This document shows positions 41,067 through 52,239 of a DNA stretch of 64,000 bases, piece by piece. Source of the DNA: CAWATZ01 sp963784995 (lineage in GTDB: Bacteria > Planctomycetota > Planctomycetia > Gemmatales > Gemmataceae); the NCBI GenBank assembly GCA_963784995.1, contig CAWATZ010000024.1, positions 1 to 64,000 of the forward strand, in the 5' to 3' direction. The notes under the pieces were generated by a model, which saw nothing but the letters and a program-made list of their open reading frames with translations, was not told the DNA's origin and ran no database searches. The position numbers and the translations under genes are program-made. The first letter of the stretch is position 1; each line of letters opens with the position of its first letter.

Positions 41067-43157
41067 GTGGGAACCGAAATCGTGCCGACCCATGCAGCGC
41101 CGGGTCTCGACCTGCTGGCCATCAACACCATCCGCTGTTTGGCCATGGACGCCGTCCAGGCCGCCAACTCCGGCCATCCCGGAACCCCCGTCGCCCTGGC
41201 CCCGGTCGCGTACTGTCTCTGGCAGCGCTTCCTGCGCTTCGACCCCAGCGACCCCATCTGGCCCAACCGCGACCGCTTCGTCCTCTCCAACGGCCATGCC
41301 TCCATGCTGCTCTACTCGCTGCTCCATCTGACCGGAGTCAAGGCGGTCAACGCCGACTATGAGCGGCTGGGCGAGCTGTCGGTCAAGCTCGAGGACATCA
41401 AGAAGTTCCGCCAGCTGGACAGCAAGTGTCCGGGCCATCCGGAGTATCGCTGGACCAGCGGCGTCGAGACGACCACCGGCCCGCTGGGGCAGGGCGTCGC
41501 CAACAGCGTCGGCATGGCCATCGCCAGCAAGTGGCTGGGCCAGCACTTCAATCGGCCCGACTTCGAGATGATCAACTTCGACGTCTACTCCATCTGCGGC
41601 GACGGCTGCATGATGGAAGGGATCTCCGGCGAGGCCGCCTCGATCGCGGGCCATCTCAAGCTGAGCAACCTCTGCTGGATCTACGACAACAACCAGATCA
41701 CCATTGAGGGCCACACCGCCCTGGCCTTCAGCGAGGACGTGGCCACCCGGTTCATCGGCTACGGCTGGAACGTCACCCGGGTCGGCGACGCCAACGACCT
41801 GGACATGCTCGACCGGGCCATCCGGGTCTTCAAGAACACCAACGATCGGCCCACCCTGATCATCGTCGATAGCCACATTGGCTACGGCGTGCCGGGCAAG
41901 CAGGACACTAGCGCGGCCCACGGTGAGCCGCTGGGCGAGGAGGCGATCAAGGGGGCCAAGCGCTTCTACAAGTGGCCCGACGAAAACGCCAAGTTCCTGA
42001 TCCCCGATGGCGTTTATGAGCATTTCCAGCAGGGTATCGGCCAGCGCGGCAAGCAGCTGCGCGACGCCTGGTTCGAGAAGGTCAAGGCGTACAGGGCCCG
42101 CTACCCCGAGCTGGCCGACCACCTGGAGCGCATCCAGAAACGCAAGCTGCCGGTCGGCTGGGACAAGGACCTGCCGGTCTTCCCGACTGATGCCAAGGGC
42201 CTGGCCACCCGCGATTCCTCGGGCAAAGTGCTGAACGTCCTGGCGAAGAACGTCCCCTGGCTGATCGGCGGCTCGGCTGACCTGGCACCCTCGACCAAGA
42301 CGCGCCTGACCTTCGACGGCGCCGGCGATTTCGAGGCCGGCAGCTACGGCGGCCGGAATTTCCACTTCGGCATCCGCGAGCATGCGATGGGAGCAATCCT
42401 CAACGGCATGGCCCTGGTCAAGGTCCGGCCCTACGGCTCCGGCTTCCTGATCTTCAGCGACTACGGCAAGATGCCACTGCGGCTGGCGGCCATCATGGAG
42501 ATCCCGGTGATCTACGTCTTCACCCACGACTCCATCGGCGTCGGCGAGGACGGTCCGACGCATCAGCCGGTCGAGCAGCTGGCCTCGCTGCGGGCCATTC
42601 CGCACTTGTACACCATCCGGCCTTGTGACGCCAACGAGGTGGTCGAGGCCTGGAAGGTGATTCTGCAATGGCGGCACGAACCGGCAGCACTGATCCTGAC
42701 CCGGCAGGCGCTGCCGACGCTGGACCGCGGCAAATATGCCCCGGCCTCCGGTCTGGCCAAGGGAGCGTACGTCCTGGCCGACGCCGCCGATGGCCGGCCC
42801 GACGTGCTGCTGCTGGCCACCGGCAGCGAGGTGTCGCTGTGCGTGCAGGCGTACGAGCAGCTGAAGGCGGAAGGGGTCAAGGCCCGCGTGGTCAGCATGC
42901 CGTGCTGGGAGATCTTCGAGGACCAGCCGGCCGAGTACCGCGACAGCGTGTTTCCAAGGAATGTCACGGCAAGGGTGGCCGTCGAACAGGCGTCGAACTT
43001 TGGCTGGCACCAGTACGTCGGGCCGACTGGGGCCGTGATTGCCATGCGCACCTTCGGCGCTTCCGCCCCCCTGCGAGAGCTCCAGAAGAAATTTGGATTC
43101 ACGGCGGAAGCGGTGGCGAAGGCGGCCAAAGAGCAGCTGAAACAGGGGAAATCATGA
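41067..43157 (+). CDS. tkt: Transketolase
   Basis: GTG 41067 has AAAGGA 7 bases upstream and starts MGTEIVPTHAAPGLDLLAIN. The 696-residue protein shows NSGHPGTPVALAPVAYCLW, ETTTGPLGQGVANSVGMAIA, and the thiamine-diphosphate motif GDGCMMEGISGEAASIAGHL to YDNNQITIEGH. Later motifs are FHFGIREHAMGAILNGMALV with the catalytic Glu, SDYGKMPLRLAAIMEIPVIY and THDSIGVGEDGPTHQPVEQL. It moves two-carbon units between sugar phosphates (xylulose 5-phosphate to ribose 5-phosphate or erythrose 4-phosphate), cytoplasmic, non-oxidative pentose phosphate pathway. It is the first gene of an operon; its stop overlaps the rpiA start (ATGA). Length is slightly above the usual 660-670. No frame break. Confidence 0.95.
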   Translation: MGTEIVPTHAAPGLDLLAINTIRCLAMDAVQAANSGHPGTPVALAPVAYCLWQRFLRFDPSDPIWPNRDRFVLSNGHASMLLYSLLHLTGVKAVNADYERLGELSVKLEDIKKFRQLDSKCPGHPEYRWTSGVETTTGPLGQGVANSVGMAIASKWLGQHFNRPDFEMINFDVYSICGDGCMMEGISGEAASIAGHLKLSNLCWIYDNNQITIEGHTALAFSEDVATRFIGYGWNVTRVGDANDLDMLDRAIRVFKNTNDRPTLIIVDSHIGYGVPGKQDTSAAHGEPLGEEAIKGAKRFYKWPDENAKFLIPDGVYEHFQQGIGQRGKQLRDAWFEKVKAYRARYPELADHLERIQKRKLPVGWDKDLPVFPTDAKGLATRDSSGKVLNVLAKNVPWLIGGSADLAPSTKTRLTFDGAGDFEAGSYGGRNFHFGIREHAMGAILNGMALVKVRPYGSGFLIFSDYGKMPLRLAAIMEIPVIYVFTHDSIGVGEDGPTHQPVEQLASLRAIPHLYTIRPCDANEVVEAWKVILQWRHEPAALILTRQALPTLDRGKYAPASGLAKGAYVLADAADGRPDVLLLATGSEVSLCVQAYEQLKAEGVKARVVSMPCWEIFEDQPAEYRDSVFPRNVTARVAVEQASNFGWHQYVGPTGAVIAMRTFGASAPLRELQKKFGFTAEAVAKAAKEQLKQGKS

Positions 43158-43819
43158 CGATCTACGAACGAGCCCTGGAGTTCGTCCAGGAGGGCGACGT
43201 GATCGGCATTGGCTCGGGCCGGGCCTCCAGCGCGTTCATTCGCCTGCTGGGCGAGCGCGTCCGCAGCGGGCTGCGCATCCGGGCCGTCCCCACTTCTGAA
43301 AACTCCGCACGGTTGGCCCTGGAAGTCGGTGTCTCGCTGGCAACCCTGGAGGAGGGCCTGCCCCTGGCGCTCACCGTGGATGGGGCCGACGAGGTCGATC
43401 CGAGCCTCAACCTGATCAAGGGCTACGGCCGGGCCCTGGTGCGAGAAAAGATCGTGGCGGCCTCTTCGCGGAAGCTGGTGATCCTGGTCGGGCCCGGCAA
43501 GCTAGTCAGCCGGCTGGGTCAGCGCGGCAAGCTGCCGGTGGAGGTGGTGCCGTTCGCTCTGCCGCTGTGCCGGCAGCGGCTGCGTCAGCTGGCTCTGGAT
43601 CCGGTGCCTTTCACCCACGAAGGCAAGCTCTATCAGACCGACAATGGCAACGCCATCCTGGACTGCGGCACCGGACCGATCGCGGACCCCGCACGGCTGG
43701 AGCAGCAGGTCCGCGAAATCCCGGGAGTCGTGGGCACGGGTTTGTTCCTCGGAATGGCCGATTGTGTGCTGGTCGGCGACGAGCAGTTTCAAATGGTGGC
43801 GGAGAAGAAGCGAGGATAA
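43154..43819 (+). CDS. rpiA: Ribose-5-phosphate isomerase A
   Basis: The 221-residue protein begins MTIYERALEFVQEGDVIGIG. Family motifs are GIGSGRASSAFIRLLGERV (phosphate loop), ALTVDGADEVDPSLNLIKG with the catalytic Asp pair, ALVREKIVAASSRKLVIL and TDNGNAILDC. The loop normally written G-G-G-A-L-L-R-E-K reads G-Y-G-R-A-L-V-R-E-K, and G-T-G-S-T reads G-S-G-R-A, so two usual small residues are changed; binding may be affected. It interconverts ribose and ribulose 5-phosphate. It overlaps tkt by 4 bases. The gap to zwf is filled with a palindrome. Confidence 0.92.
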   Translation: MTIYERALEFVQEGDVIGIGSGRASSAFIRLLGERVRSGLRIRAVPTSENSARLALEVGVSLATLEEGLPLALTVDGADEVDPSLNLIKGYGRALVREKIVAASSRKLVILVGPGKLVSRLGQRGKLPVEVVPFALPLCRQRLRQLALDPVPFTHEGKLYQTDNGNAILDCGTGPIADPARLEQQVREIPGVVGTGLFLGMADCVLVGDEQFQMVAEKKRG

Positions 43820-43835
43820 AGGCAATTCCCTCCGA

Positions 43836-43923
43836 CACCCCGGGTTGCGCTGCGCTTCACCCGGGGCTTTAGTCCCGAACCGTGGAGTAAAGCCCCGGGT
43901 GGAGCGCAGCGCAACCCGGGGTG
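43836..43923. repeat. Palindrome with 36-bp arms between rpiA and zwf
   Basis: CACCCCGGGTTGCGCTGCGC... (43836-43871) and its reverse complement (43888-43923) match with one mismatch around a 16-base loop. It splits the pentose phosphate operon and would fold into a very stable mRNA hairpin. It is different in sequence from the palindrome before tkt. Confidence 0.88.
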
Positions 43924-43970
43924 GGGGTGGGCGGTGGGCAATTGTTCGGATTTCGGATCAGGAGTCCTGA

Positions 43971-45610
<1,640 letters not shown>

Positions 45611-45614
<4 letters not shown>

Positions 45615-46735
45615 ACTTGCCTGAGCCCGTCACCGTGCCAGTCGAACTCAAGAACGTGGATCGCGAGCTGAACCAGCAGATCCAGAAGTTGCTGGGCCCG
45701 ACCGAGGCGCCGATCCAGCGGGCGCGGATGGCCAACCTGGTCATTTATTGCGAGGGGGTGCAGGGCCGGGACGAGATGAACGCCCAGCTGAGTGAGATCC
45801 TCACCCATCATCCTGCCCGGGTGATCCTCCTGGTGGGCGACCCGGAGGGGAAACGTCCCGACATTCAGTCCTCCATCACCATCCGGCCCATACGGGTCGG
45901 ACGGGACCGTTTTGCCTTCGGCGAGCAAATCACCCTGGAAGCGGATGGCCCCGAGATCGAGCGGCTGCCCTTCGCGGTGCGTTCCCTGGTGATCGGCGAC
46001 CTGCCCACCAACCTTTACTGGAACGCGCACACCCCGCCGGCCCTGGCGGGCCCGGTGGTCTTCGAGATGGCCGATGGCCTGGAGCAGATCGTCTACGACA
46101 GCCTGGGCTGGCGCGAGCCGGCCCGGGGCGTGGCCGCCACCTCGCGCTGGATCAGCCAGATGGAGCAGGTCGGCCCGGGTCGGCCGTGGCGCGTGGTCAG
46201 CGATTTGAACTGGCGCCGGCTTAAATTTTGGCGGCGCATCCTGGTGCAATCGCTGGCTCCTGCCTCGTCTCCGGGTGTGGCCGACTCGGCCCGCGAGATC
46301 CTGGTCGAACACGGTCCGCACGCGGTCACTCAGGGCTGGGAACTGGCCAGCTGGCTGACACTGCGGCTGGGCTGGAAAGTGCTGGCCGGCCGGATTCAGC
46401 TAGGCGCCGAGATGGCCTGGCGCTGCACCCGGCCGGACGATCAGGAGGGGCGCATCCGGCTGCATCGGCTGGAAGCGGGCCCGGCCGAGGTGCGGCGCGT
46501 CTGGATCGCCTGCAAGCTGGGCGACGTCAACGGAGCGATCAACGTGGCCGTCGAGAGCGACATTCGCCTGGCCGTGACCCTGGAAGGCGTCGAGGCCGCG
46601 GCACGCACGGTCGTGATCCCCCCGCAGACCGCCGGCGAGCTGGTGGGCAAGCAGCTGTCGGATCGCGAAGTCTCGCCCGCCTTCCGCGAAAGCATGGCCG
46701 TCGCTCAGATGATGGCCCAGAGTTTGCTGCATTAA
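45611..46735 (+). CDS. opcA: OpcA-like glucose-6-phosphate dehydrogenase assembly protein
   Basis: ATG 45611 overlaps the zwf stop (ATGA). The 374-residue protein shows the OpcA pattern: an N-terminal region with MANLVIYCEGVQGRDEMNAQ and ILTHHPARVILLVGDPEG, SLVIGDLPTNLYWNAHTPPA in the middle, and WLTLRLGWKVLAGRI near residue 250. OpcA is needed for assembly or activation of G6PD in cyanobacteria and actinobacteria; the direct zwf-opcA coupling here fits. It lacks membrane segments and should be cytoplasmic. Its TAA lies inside the first copy of the 45-base repeat that follows. Confidence 0.88.
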
Positions 46736-46904
46736 GAAAGGCGAGCCGGGAGCGTCAGCTCCCGGATTCTCTGGCATTAAGAAAGGCGAGCCGGGAGCGT
46801 CAGCTCCCGGATTCTCTGGCATTAAGAAAGGCGAGCCGGGAGCGTCAGCTCCCGGATTCTCTGGCGAAGCGGAAGAATCCGGGAGCTGACGCTCCCGGCT
46901 CGCC
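46731..46904. repeat. Tandem array of three 45-base units plus inverted half-unit
   Basis: ATTAAGAAAGGCGAGCCGGG... (45 bases) occurs three times without change at 46731-46775, 46776-46820 and 46821-46865. Each unit holds the inner palindrome CCGGGAGC-GTCA-GCTCCCGG. From about 46874 an inverted copy (AGAATCCGGGAGCTGACGCT...) ends at 46904, so it can pair with any of the three units. The TAA of opcA lies in unit 1, and pgl starts 35 bases after the array. Confidence 0.92.
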
Positions 46905-46938
46905 CAACGACCCCTTACCGATCAGGCGCGTGAGAACC

Positions 46939-47698
46939 ATGCTGCGCATCTTCACCGACACCCAGGCAATCCATCAGGCGGCAGCCGAGGAGGTTGTCCG
47001 CTGTGCCACGGAGGCCCTGACGGCACGAGGCCGCTTCGCCATCGCTCTCTCCGGCGGCTCGACGCCGCAGGGACTGTACCAGTTGCTGGCCAGCCCCCCC
47101 TACCGGAACCAGGTGGACTGGAAACGGGTCGAGGTCTTCTGGGGCGACGAGCGCTGTGTCCCGCCGGACCACCGCGACTCCAATTACCGCATGGCCCGCG
47201 AGGCGATGCTGGATCGGCTGCCCATCCCCAGCGACCACGTCCACCGCATCGAGGCGGAGCGGCCCGACCACAACGCCGCCGCCCGCGACTACCAGGCCAC
47301 GATCGCCCGGGTCTTCGGCGTTGATCCGGCCGGGGAGCCGCCCATGCTGGACTTGGTGCTGCTGGGCATGGGCCCCGACGGCCACACCGCCTCGCTGTTT
47401 CCCGGTACGGACGGCACTGAAGGAAACCCAGAAATGGGTGGTGGCCAACTACGTCCCTAAGTTCGCCACCGACCGGATCACCATGACGGTGCCGATCCTG
47501 AATCGGGCCCGGGAGGTGCTGTTCCTGGTGGCCGGCAGCGACAAGGCCGAAAGTCTGGTCGAGGTGCTGGAGGGGCCGGCCGATCCCACCCGGCTGCCGT
47601 CGCAATTGATCCGTCCGGTGAGCGGAAAGCTACTCTGGTTCGTGGACCGGGCCGCGGCCGCGAAGCTGACCACGTCTGCGGAAGGGGGCAAGCAATGA
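46939..47698 (+). CDS. pgl: 6-Phosphogluconolactonase, one frame break
   Basis: MLRIFTDTQAIHQAAAEEVV starts at 46939; the longer upstream frame only translates the repeat array. Motifs are FAIALSGGSTPQGLYQLLAS, VFWGDERCVPPDHRDSNYRM and LLGMGPDGHTASLFPGTD. Near 47417 one extra base (GACGGCACTG for GACGCACTG) moves the frame to ALKETQKWVVANYVPKFATD and REVLFLVAGSDKAESLVEVL. Repaired length 252, normal for the family. The enzyme hydrolyses 6-phosphogluconolactone to 6-phosphogluconate, directly after Zwf in the pathway. The stop overlaps rpe by 4 bases. 6-Phosphogluconate dehydrogenase (gnd) is not in the window. Confidence 0.9.
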
Positions 47699-48364
47699 CC
47701 AGGCATCCCGTTTTGCTGGCGCCGTCGATCCTGGCGGCCGACTTCGCCCGGCTTGGGAGAGCAAGTTCGCGAGGCCGAACTCGCCGGGGCCAACCGCATC
47801 CACGTGGACGTGATGGACGGCCATTTCGTGCCGAACATCAGCATGGGTCCGGTGGTGGTTCAGGCCCTTCGGCCGGTGACCCGATTGCCGCTGGAATGTC
47901 ACCTGATGATCGAGAACCCCGACGAGTACGTCGATGCATTTGCCGATGCCGGCGCTGACTCGATCCTGGTCCACGTCGAGGGCGCGGTGAACCTGCACCG
48001 GACGGTGCAGCACGTCAAGCACCGGGGCAAGAAGGCGGGGGTGGTGCTGAACCCGGCCTCGCCGGCGGTGCTGCTGGAGGAGATCCTGCCCGACGTGGAC
48101 CTGGTGCTGGTGATGACGGTCAACCCCGGCTTTGGCGGCCAGCAGTTCCTGGCCAGCACGCTCGGCAAGATCCGCCGGGTGCGTGAGATGATCGACCGCG
48201 TCAAGCCGGCCGTGGAGCTGGAGGTGGACGGCGGCATCGACGCGGCGACGGCGCCGCAGACGGTGGCGGCGGGGGCGTGGGTGATGGTGGCGGGTTCGGC
48301 GGTGTTCCACCACAAGGAGGGAGTGCGAGCGGGGATGGAACAGCTGCGGCGGGCCGTGGGGTAG
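47695..48364 (+). CDS. rpe: Ribulose-phosphate 3-epimerase, one frame break
   Basis: MTRHPVLLAPSILAADFARL starts at 47695, overlapping the pgl stop. An extra G near 47758 (CTTGGGAGAG for CTTGGAGAG) hides GEQVREAELAGANRIHVDVM. Then DGHFVPNISMGP, PLECHLMIENPDEYVDAFAD, LVLVMTVNPGFGGQQF and VDGGIDAATAP complete the TIM-barrel pattern with the metal-binding His/Asp residues. Repaired length 222, typical. It interconverts ribulose and xylulose 5-phosphate, linking the oxidative branch to transketolase. It is the last pentose phosphate gene of the operon; hicB follows after 16 bases. Confidence 0.92.
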
Positions 48365-48380
48365 ATGAAGGGAGAACACC

Positions 48381-48587
48381 ATGCCACTGACGATTGAAGT
48401 CGAACAGGAGGAAGATGGCCGCTGGCTTGCGGAAGTGCCCGAGCTTCCTGGGGTCTTGACCTACGGTCAAACGCGGCAGGAAGCGATCAGTCGAGCGCAG
48501 GCGCTCTCTCTCCGAGTTCTCGCGGATCGCCTGGACAATGGAGAGCCCGTACCCCAAATGACCAGCGTCTTTGCGGTGATGCCATGA
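48381..48587 (+). CDS. hicB: HicB-like antitoxin
   Basis: The 68-residue protein MPLTIEVEQEEDGRWLAEVP, ELPGVLTYGQTRQEAISRAQ is a minimal HicB: a beta-alpha-beta domain with the typical W-x-A-x-V-P-E-L-P-G core. No DNA-binding C-terminal domain is present, as in the shorter HicB type. In HicBA systems it binds and neutralises the HicA RNase. GAGA about 8 bases upstream of ATG 48381 may serve as ribosome site. The order antitoxin-toxin and the ATGA overlap with hicA fit the family. It lies directly behind the pentose phosphate operon and may share its transcript. Confidence 0.8.
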   Translation: MPLTIEVEQEEDGRWLAEVPELPGVLTYGQTRQEAISRAQALSLRVLADRLDNGEPVPQMTSVFAVMP

Positions 48588-48799
48588 GCAAATGGCCAGC
48601 CACGAAGGCCAGGCGGGTGCTGGCGGCTTTGCTTCACATCGGCTGGAGTGTCAAGCGGCAATGCGGAGGATCGCACCGGGTCTTGGAGCGAATGAGCTGG
48701 CCGAATTACGTGTTCGCATTTCACGACGATGACGAGATTGGTCCACGCATGCTGGCCCGCATCGCCAAGCACACGGGCTTGACTCCAGGAGACTTGTAG
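48584..48799 (+). CDS. hicA: HicA-like toxin
   Basis: The 71-residue protein starts MSKWPATKARRVLAALLHIG and contains GGSHRVLERMSWPNYVFAFH, where the catalytic His of the double-stranded-RNA-binding-like HicA fold sits in G-S-H. It ends with MLARIAKHTGLTPGDL, the usual final helix. HicA cleaves mRNA without the ribosome. It overlaps hicB by 4 bases. The typical K/R-rich loop after the His is slightly changed (H-R-V-L-E-R), but the fold should be intact. Confidence 0.8.
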   Translation: MSKWPATKARRVLAALLHIGWSVKRQCGGSHRVLERMSWPNYVFAFHDDDEIGPRMLARIAKHTGLTPGDL

Positions 48800-48875
48800 T
48801 TCTCGTATCGTGCCCTTGATGTGGTACTGTGTCTTACCTTGACCTCTCCTCTATCCCTTCAAGCGGGAGCTTCCG

Positions 48876-51800
48876 ATGCGTCTCTGCTCTGTTGCGTTCC
48901 TCCTCGGTTTCACCCTGGTTTCCGCGGCAGCCGAGCCCACCTACAAGGGGAAAACGCTGCCGGAGTGGCTGAAGGTCCTCACGAGCGACGACGCCGTGGG
49001 CCGGCGCGACGCCGCCAGCGGTCTCGGCCAGCTCGGGGTCGGGAGCCCCGAGGCAGCGGAGGCGCTGCTCAAGGCGCTCACCGACTCCGACGAGCAAGTC
49101 CGACGCCTGGCCGTCCTCTCCCTGGGTGAGCTTCGGCCCGAGGCCAAGCGTGTCGTGGCAACGCTTGCCGACGTCCTGGTCAAGGACCGTTCCGCGAGTG
49201 TACGCCAGCAGGCGGCGGTCCTGCTCGGCAAATACGGCAAGGAGGCGAAGCCCGCCCTGGCTGCACTGGTGAGCCGGGTGCGGCAGCAAGGGGAGAACCC
49301 CGACGTGCGCCAGCAAGCCGCCCGGGCGATCGGGCAAATCGGGCCGGAGGCCAGGGAGGCGATCCCCGCCCTGGTGCCCCTGCTGGACGACCGGGACGGC
49401 ACCCTGTTGTGGTTTCATGCCAAGGAAGCCCTGCTCGGGATCGGCCCGAACGCGGTGGGCCCCGTGGTTGCTGCTCTTCGCAAGCCGGACGGCAAGATCA
49501 ACTCGCGAGCCCTGGATGCTGCCTCGGGATTCGGTCGGGCCGCGGTGCCCCGGTTGCGGGTGGCCCTGATGTCGGCCGACGCGGGTCTGCGCCTGGCGGC
49601 CGCAGTTGCCCTGGTCAGAGCCAGCGCGGAGGACGCTGAGCCTGCCCGGCCCATCCTCGACAGTGCCGCCCGGGACATCGACTACCAACGCCGGCAGATG
49701 GCGATGAGGTCCCTCGTCCTGCTGAACTTCATGACCACTCCCTCGGTGGCGGGACTGGTCGAAGCGCTGAAGCACGAGCAGCCGGCTGTCCGCGTTGATG
49801 CCGCCAATTCCCTGGGCGAACATGGCCTCAAAGGTCGCGACGCTCTGCCGGCCCTTCGCGAGGCCCTCAAGGACACCAAACCCGAAGTGCAGTTCGCGGC
49901 CGCCATCGCCATCGCCCGGATCGACCCCGAGCTGGGCGACGCGGCTGTTCTGTTGCTGTCGGCCGTCAAGGATCCCCAGTGCGGTTACCGGGCACGCCAG
50001 GCAGTGGATAAACTGGCCCGTCCGGCGTTGCCCGCGCTGACCGAGGCGATGAAGAACACGGACGGCCAGGTCCGGGGCGAGGCAGCCCTCACCATCCTGG
50101 GCGTGGATCGTCGCGCCTGGAAGACCGCTCTGCCGGCCCTCACCGAGTGGATCACCTCGGAAACGCGGGAGACCGACCGGGAAGCTCCCGGTCGGCTGCG
50201 CGACCTCGATCCCCTGCCGCGAACGGCCCTGAGCAAGGCGCTGCTGCTGGCCTTCGAGGGCAAGGGGCCGGGGCCCAAACTCGACGTGAGCAAGACTCCG
50301 TTCGGTCCACTCTTTGCCGGTCCTGAACTGGATTCCCTGTGCCTGGCCCTGGTGGAAGCCTGTGGCAAGGATCGGGCCCGGTCGGCCCGCGCTCTGGAGA
50401 AGGTCCGCAATCTCGGCCCACGCGCCAGGGCCGCCGTCCCCGGGCTCCTCGTCCTCGCAAAGAAGGCGCAGGACTCCGGAGGTCAACCCGATCTGCCGCT
50501 CATTCAGGCGCTAGGAGCGATCGGACCGGAAGCCCGTGCAGCAATACCCATGCTCCTGGCGTCCCTGGAAGGGACCGGGAATCGCCGTGAGGAGGTTGTT
50601 CGAGCCCTGGGCAAGATCGGCCCCGACGCCAGGGCGGCAGTGCCGGCCCTGGTCAAGCTCCTCAAAGACAAACCCGACGCCCGGCTGCAGCCGATCCTTG
50701 CCGAGGTGCTTGGACAGATCGGCCCGCCGGCCGACGAGGCCACTCCGCTGCTGGTTCTGCTGCTGGGTCAGAAGAATCCAATGGTCCAGGACCGTGTCCT
50801 CACGGCCCTGGCTCGCATCGGCAACCGCGGCGAGCCGGTCCGCGCCGGCCTCAAGGCGTTCCTCGAAGCCGAGAAGGCCCGCAAAAGTAACCTCGCTGGA
50901 CGTGCGGCGCTGACCCTGTTGCGGCTTGAGCCGGATTCGACGCTGGCCTGCCGGACCCTGGTCGAGGCCGTTGACCAGTACGGCAACCCGATGGCGCCGT
51001 GGCAGGAAGTCGAGCTGCTCTTCCAGGAACACGCCCAGAAGGTGACGCCGATTTTGGCGGACGCGCTGGCAGACACGCGGCTGACTGGCATGCAGCGAGC
51101 CCAGGCGGCTCATGGTCTGAGGGCCATTGGTCCCAGGGCCAAGGAGGCGCGGGAGGCACTGCGGCGGGCACTGACCGATGGGGACCGAACGGTGCGCGTG
51201 GCCGCCGCCCTCGCGCTGGCCACGGTCGATCCCACCGTCGCGGAAGCGGTGCCGCCGCTGGTGGACTCCCTGGATCGGCCGGGCCCCTATTACAGTTACG
51301 AGGACAGAAAGAAGGGCATCAGCGGCTCGCGCCCGGCGGTCCCCGCCTTGCTGCCGCGCTTCGGCAAGCTGGCCGTCCCGCACCTGATCGCTGCCCTGAA
51401 GTCCCCTCGCGAGGAGCAGCGGAAAGAGGCAGCCATCGCTCTGGGCGAGATCGGCCCGGACGCACGCGAGGCTGCCGACGAACTTCTGCGCGTGCTGAAG
51501 GAGGACAGTAAGCGCGGCAGCCGGGCCTTTGCCGGCCTGGCTCTCAGCCAGGTGGACCCCGCACGCACTGAAGCGGTGGAACCGTTGCTGGGCCTGCTGA
51601 AAGATCCGCTGTTCTTCGCGTCCATGCCTGCCTGCAAGGCGCTGGGGCGGTTCGGCCCAGCCGCCCGGGACAGTCGCCCGACCTTGGTCAAGCTGGCAAC
51701 GCATGATCAATACCGGGTCGGCTCGAGGTCGCACGCTCTCCGGTCGCTGGTTGGCATTGGTGCGGAGGCGGACGCGGTGACGGCACTGAGCCAGCACCTG

Positions 51801-52167
51801 CGCCGTCCTGAAAATTACGAGTTCAGCACGCTCGATGACTTTGACCTGATCCAGGAACTGGGACCGAAGGCGAAGGAACTCACCGAGCCGCTGCGCGATC
51901 TGCTGGGCTGGCGACTGCCCTACGTCCGCATCCAGGCCGCCCGCGCTCTGGCGCGCGTCAATCCCGATAACCTCAACGAGGCGGTGGAATCGCTGGAGCT
52001 GGATTTGCACAACTCCTGGGCCGGTCTGCGCGGCAGCGGCGCGGGGGCTCGAAGCCATCGGCCCCGGAGCCAGGGCTGCCGTCCCCACGCTGACGAAGCT
52101 CCTGAAGGACGAGGATGCGCGAGTCCGGGAAGCGGCCGGCGATGCGCTGAAGAAGATGACAAGGTGA
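48876..52167 (+). CDS. Large exported HEAT-repeat protein, one late frame break
   Basis: A signal peptide (MRLCSVAFLLGFTLVSAAAE) precedes about 25 HEAT-type repeats over 1,096 repaired residues. Units of about 35-40 residues recur, such as AIGQIGPEAREAIPALVPLL, ALGKIGPDARAAVPALVKLL and ALGEIGPDAREAADELLRVL, with the signature G-x-I/L-G-P-x-A-R-x-A-x-P. One extra G in a G-run near 52046 shifts the last 40 residues; repaired they read LEAIGPGARAAVPTLTKLLK and AGDALKKMTR to TGA 52165-52167. HEAT solenoids bind proteins; exported forms are numerous in planctomycetes, function unknown. The stop lies within the GTGACAAG repeat region. Confidence 0.85.
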
Positions 52168-52239
52168 CAGGGTGACAAGGTGATAAGGTGACAAAGGCCG
52201 TTGTCTTCGGTCACCTTGTCACCTTGTCACCTTGTCACG
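52165..52239. repeat. GTGACAAG repeat palindrome between two convergent genes
   Basis: GTGACAGGGTGACAAGGTGA... on the left (52166-52194) faces GGTCACCTTGTCACCTTGTC... on the right (52210-52239). The units of 8-9 bases (GGTGACAAG / CTTGTCACC) repeat about three times on each side around AAAGGCCGTTGTCTTC. The region includes the stop codon of the HEAT gene and the stop codon of malQ on the other strand. It is probably a bidirectional transcript end. Confidence 0.85.

Noticed and set aside
41034..43010. Open frame of 658 codons on the minus strand
   Set aside because: It mirrors the transketolase gene, which has full family motifs on the plus strand.
46731..46904. CRISPR-like array
   Set aside because: The three 45-base units are directly adjacent with no spacers between them, and each is itself palindromic. 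No cas gene is present.
46228..46938. Upstream extension of pgl through the repeat array
   Set aside because: The extension is antisense-like text from opcA plus three identical repeat translations. The enzyme fold begins at 46939.
47400..47770. Programmed ribosomal frameshifting in pgl and rpe
   Set aside because: The break sites lack a classical slippery heptamer with a downstream pseudoknot, the two genes are not known to use it, and similar breaks occur all over the window. Sequencing indels are simpler.
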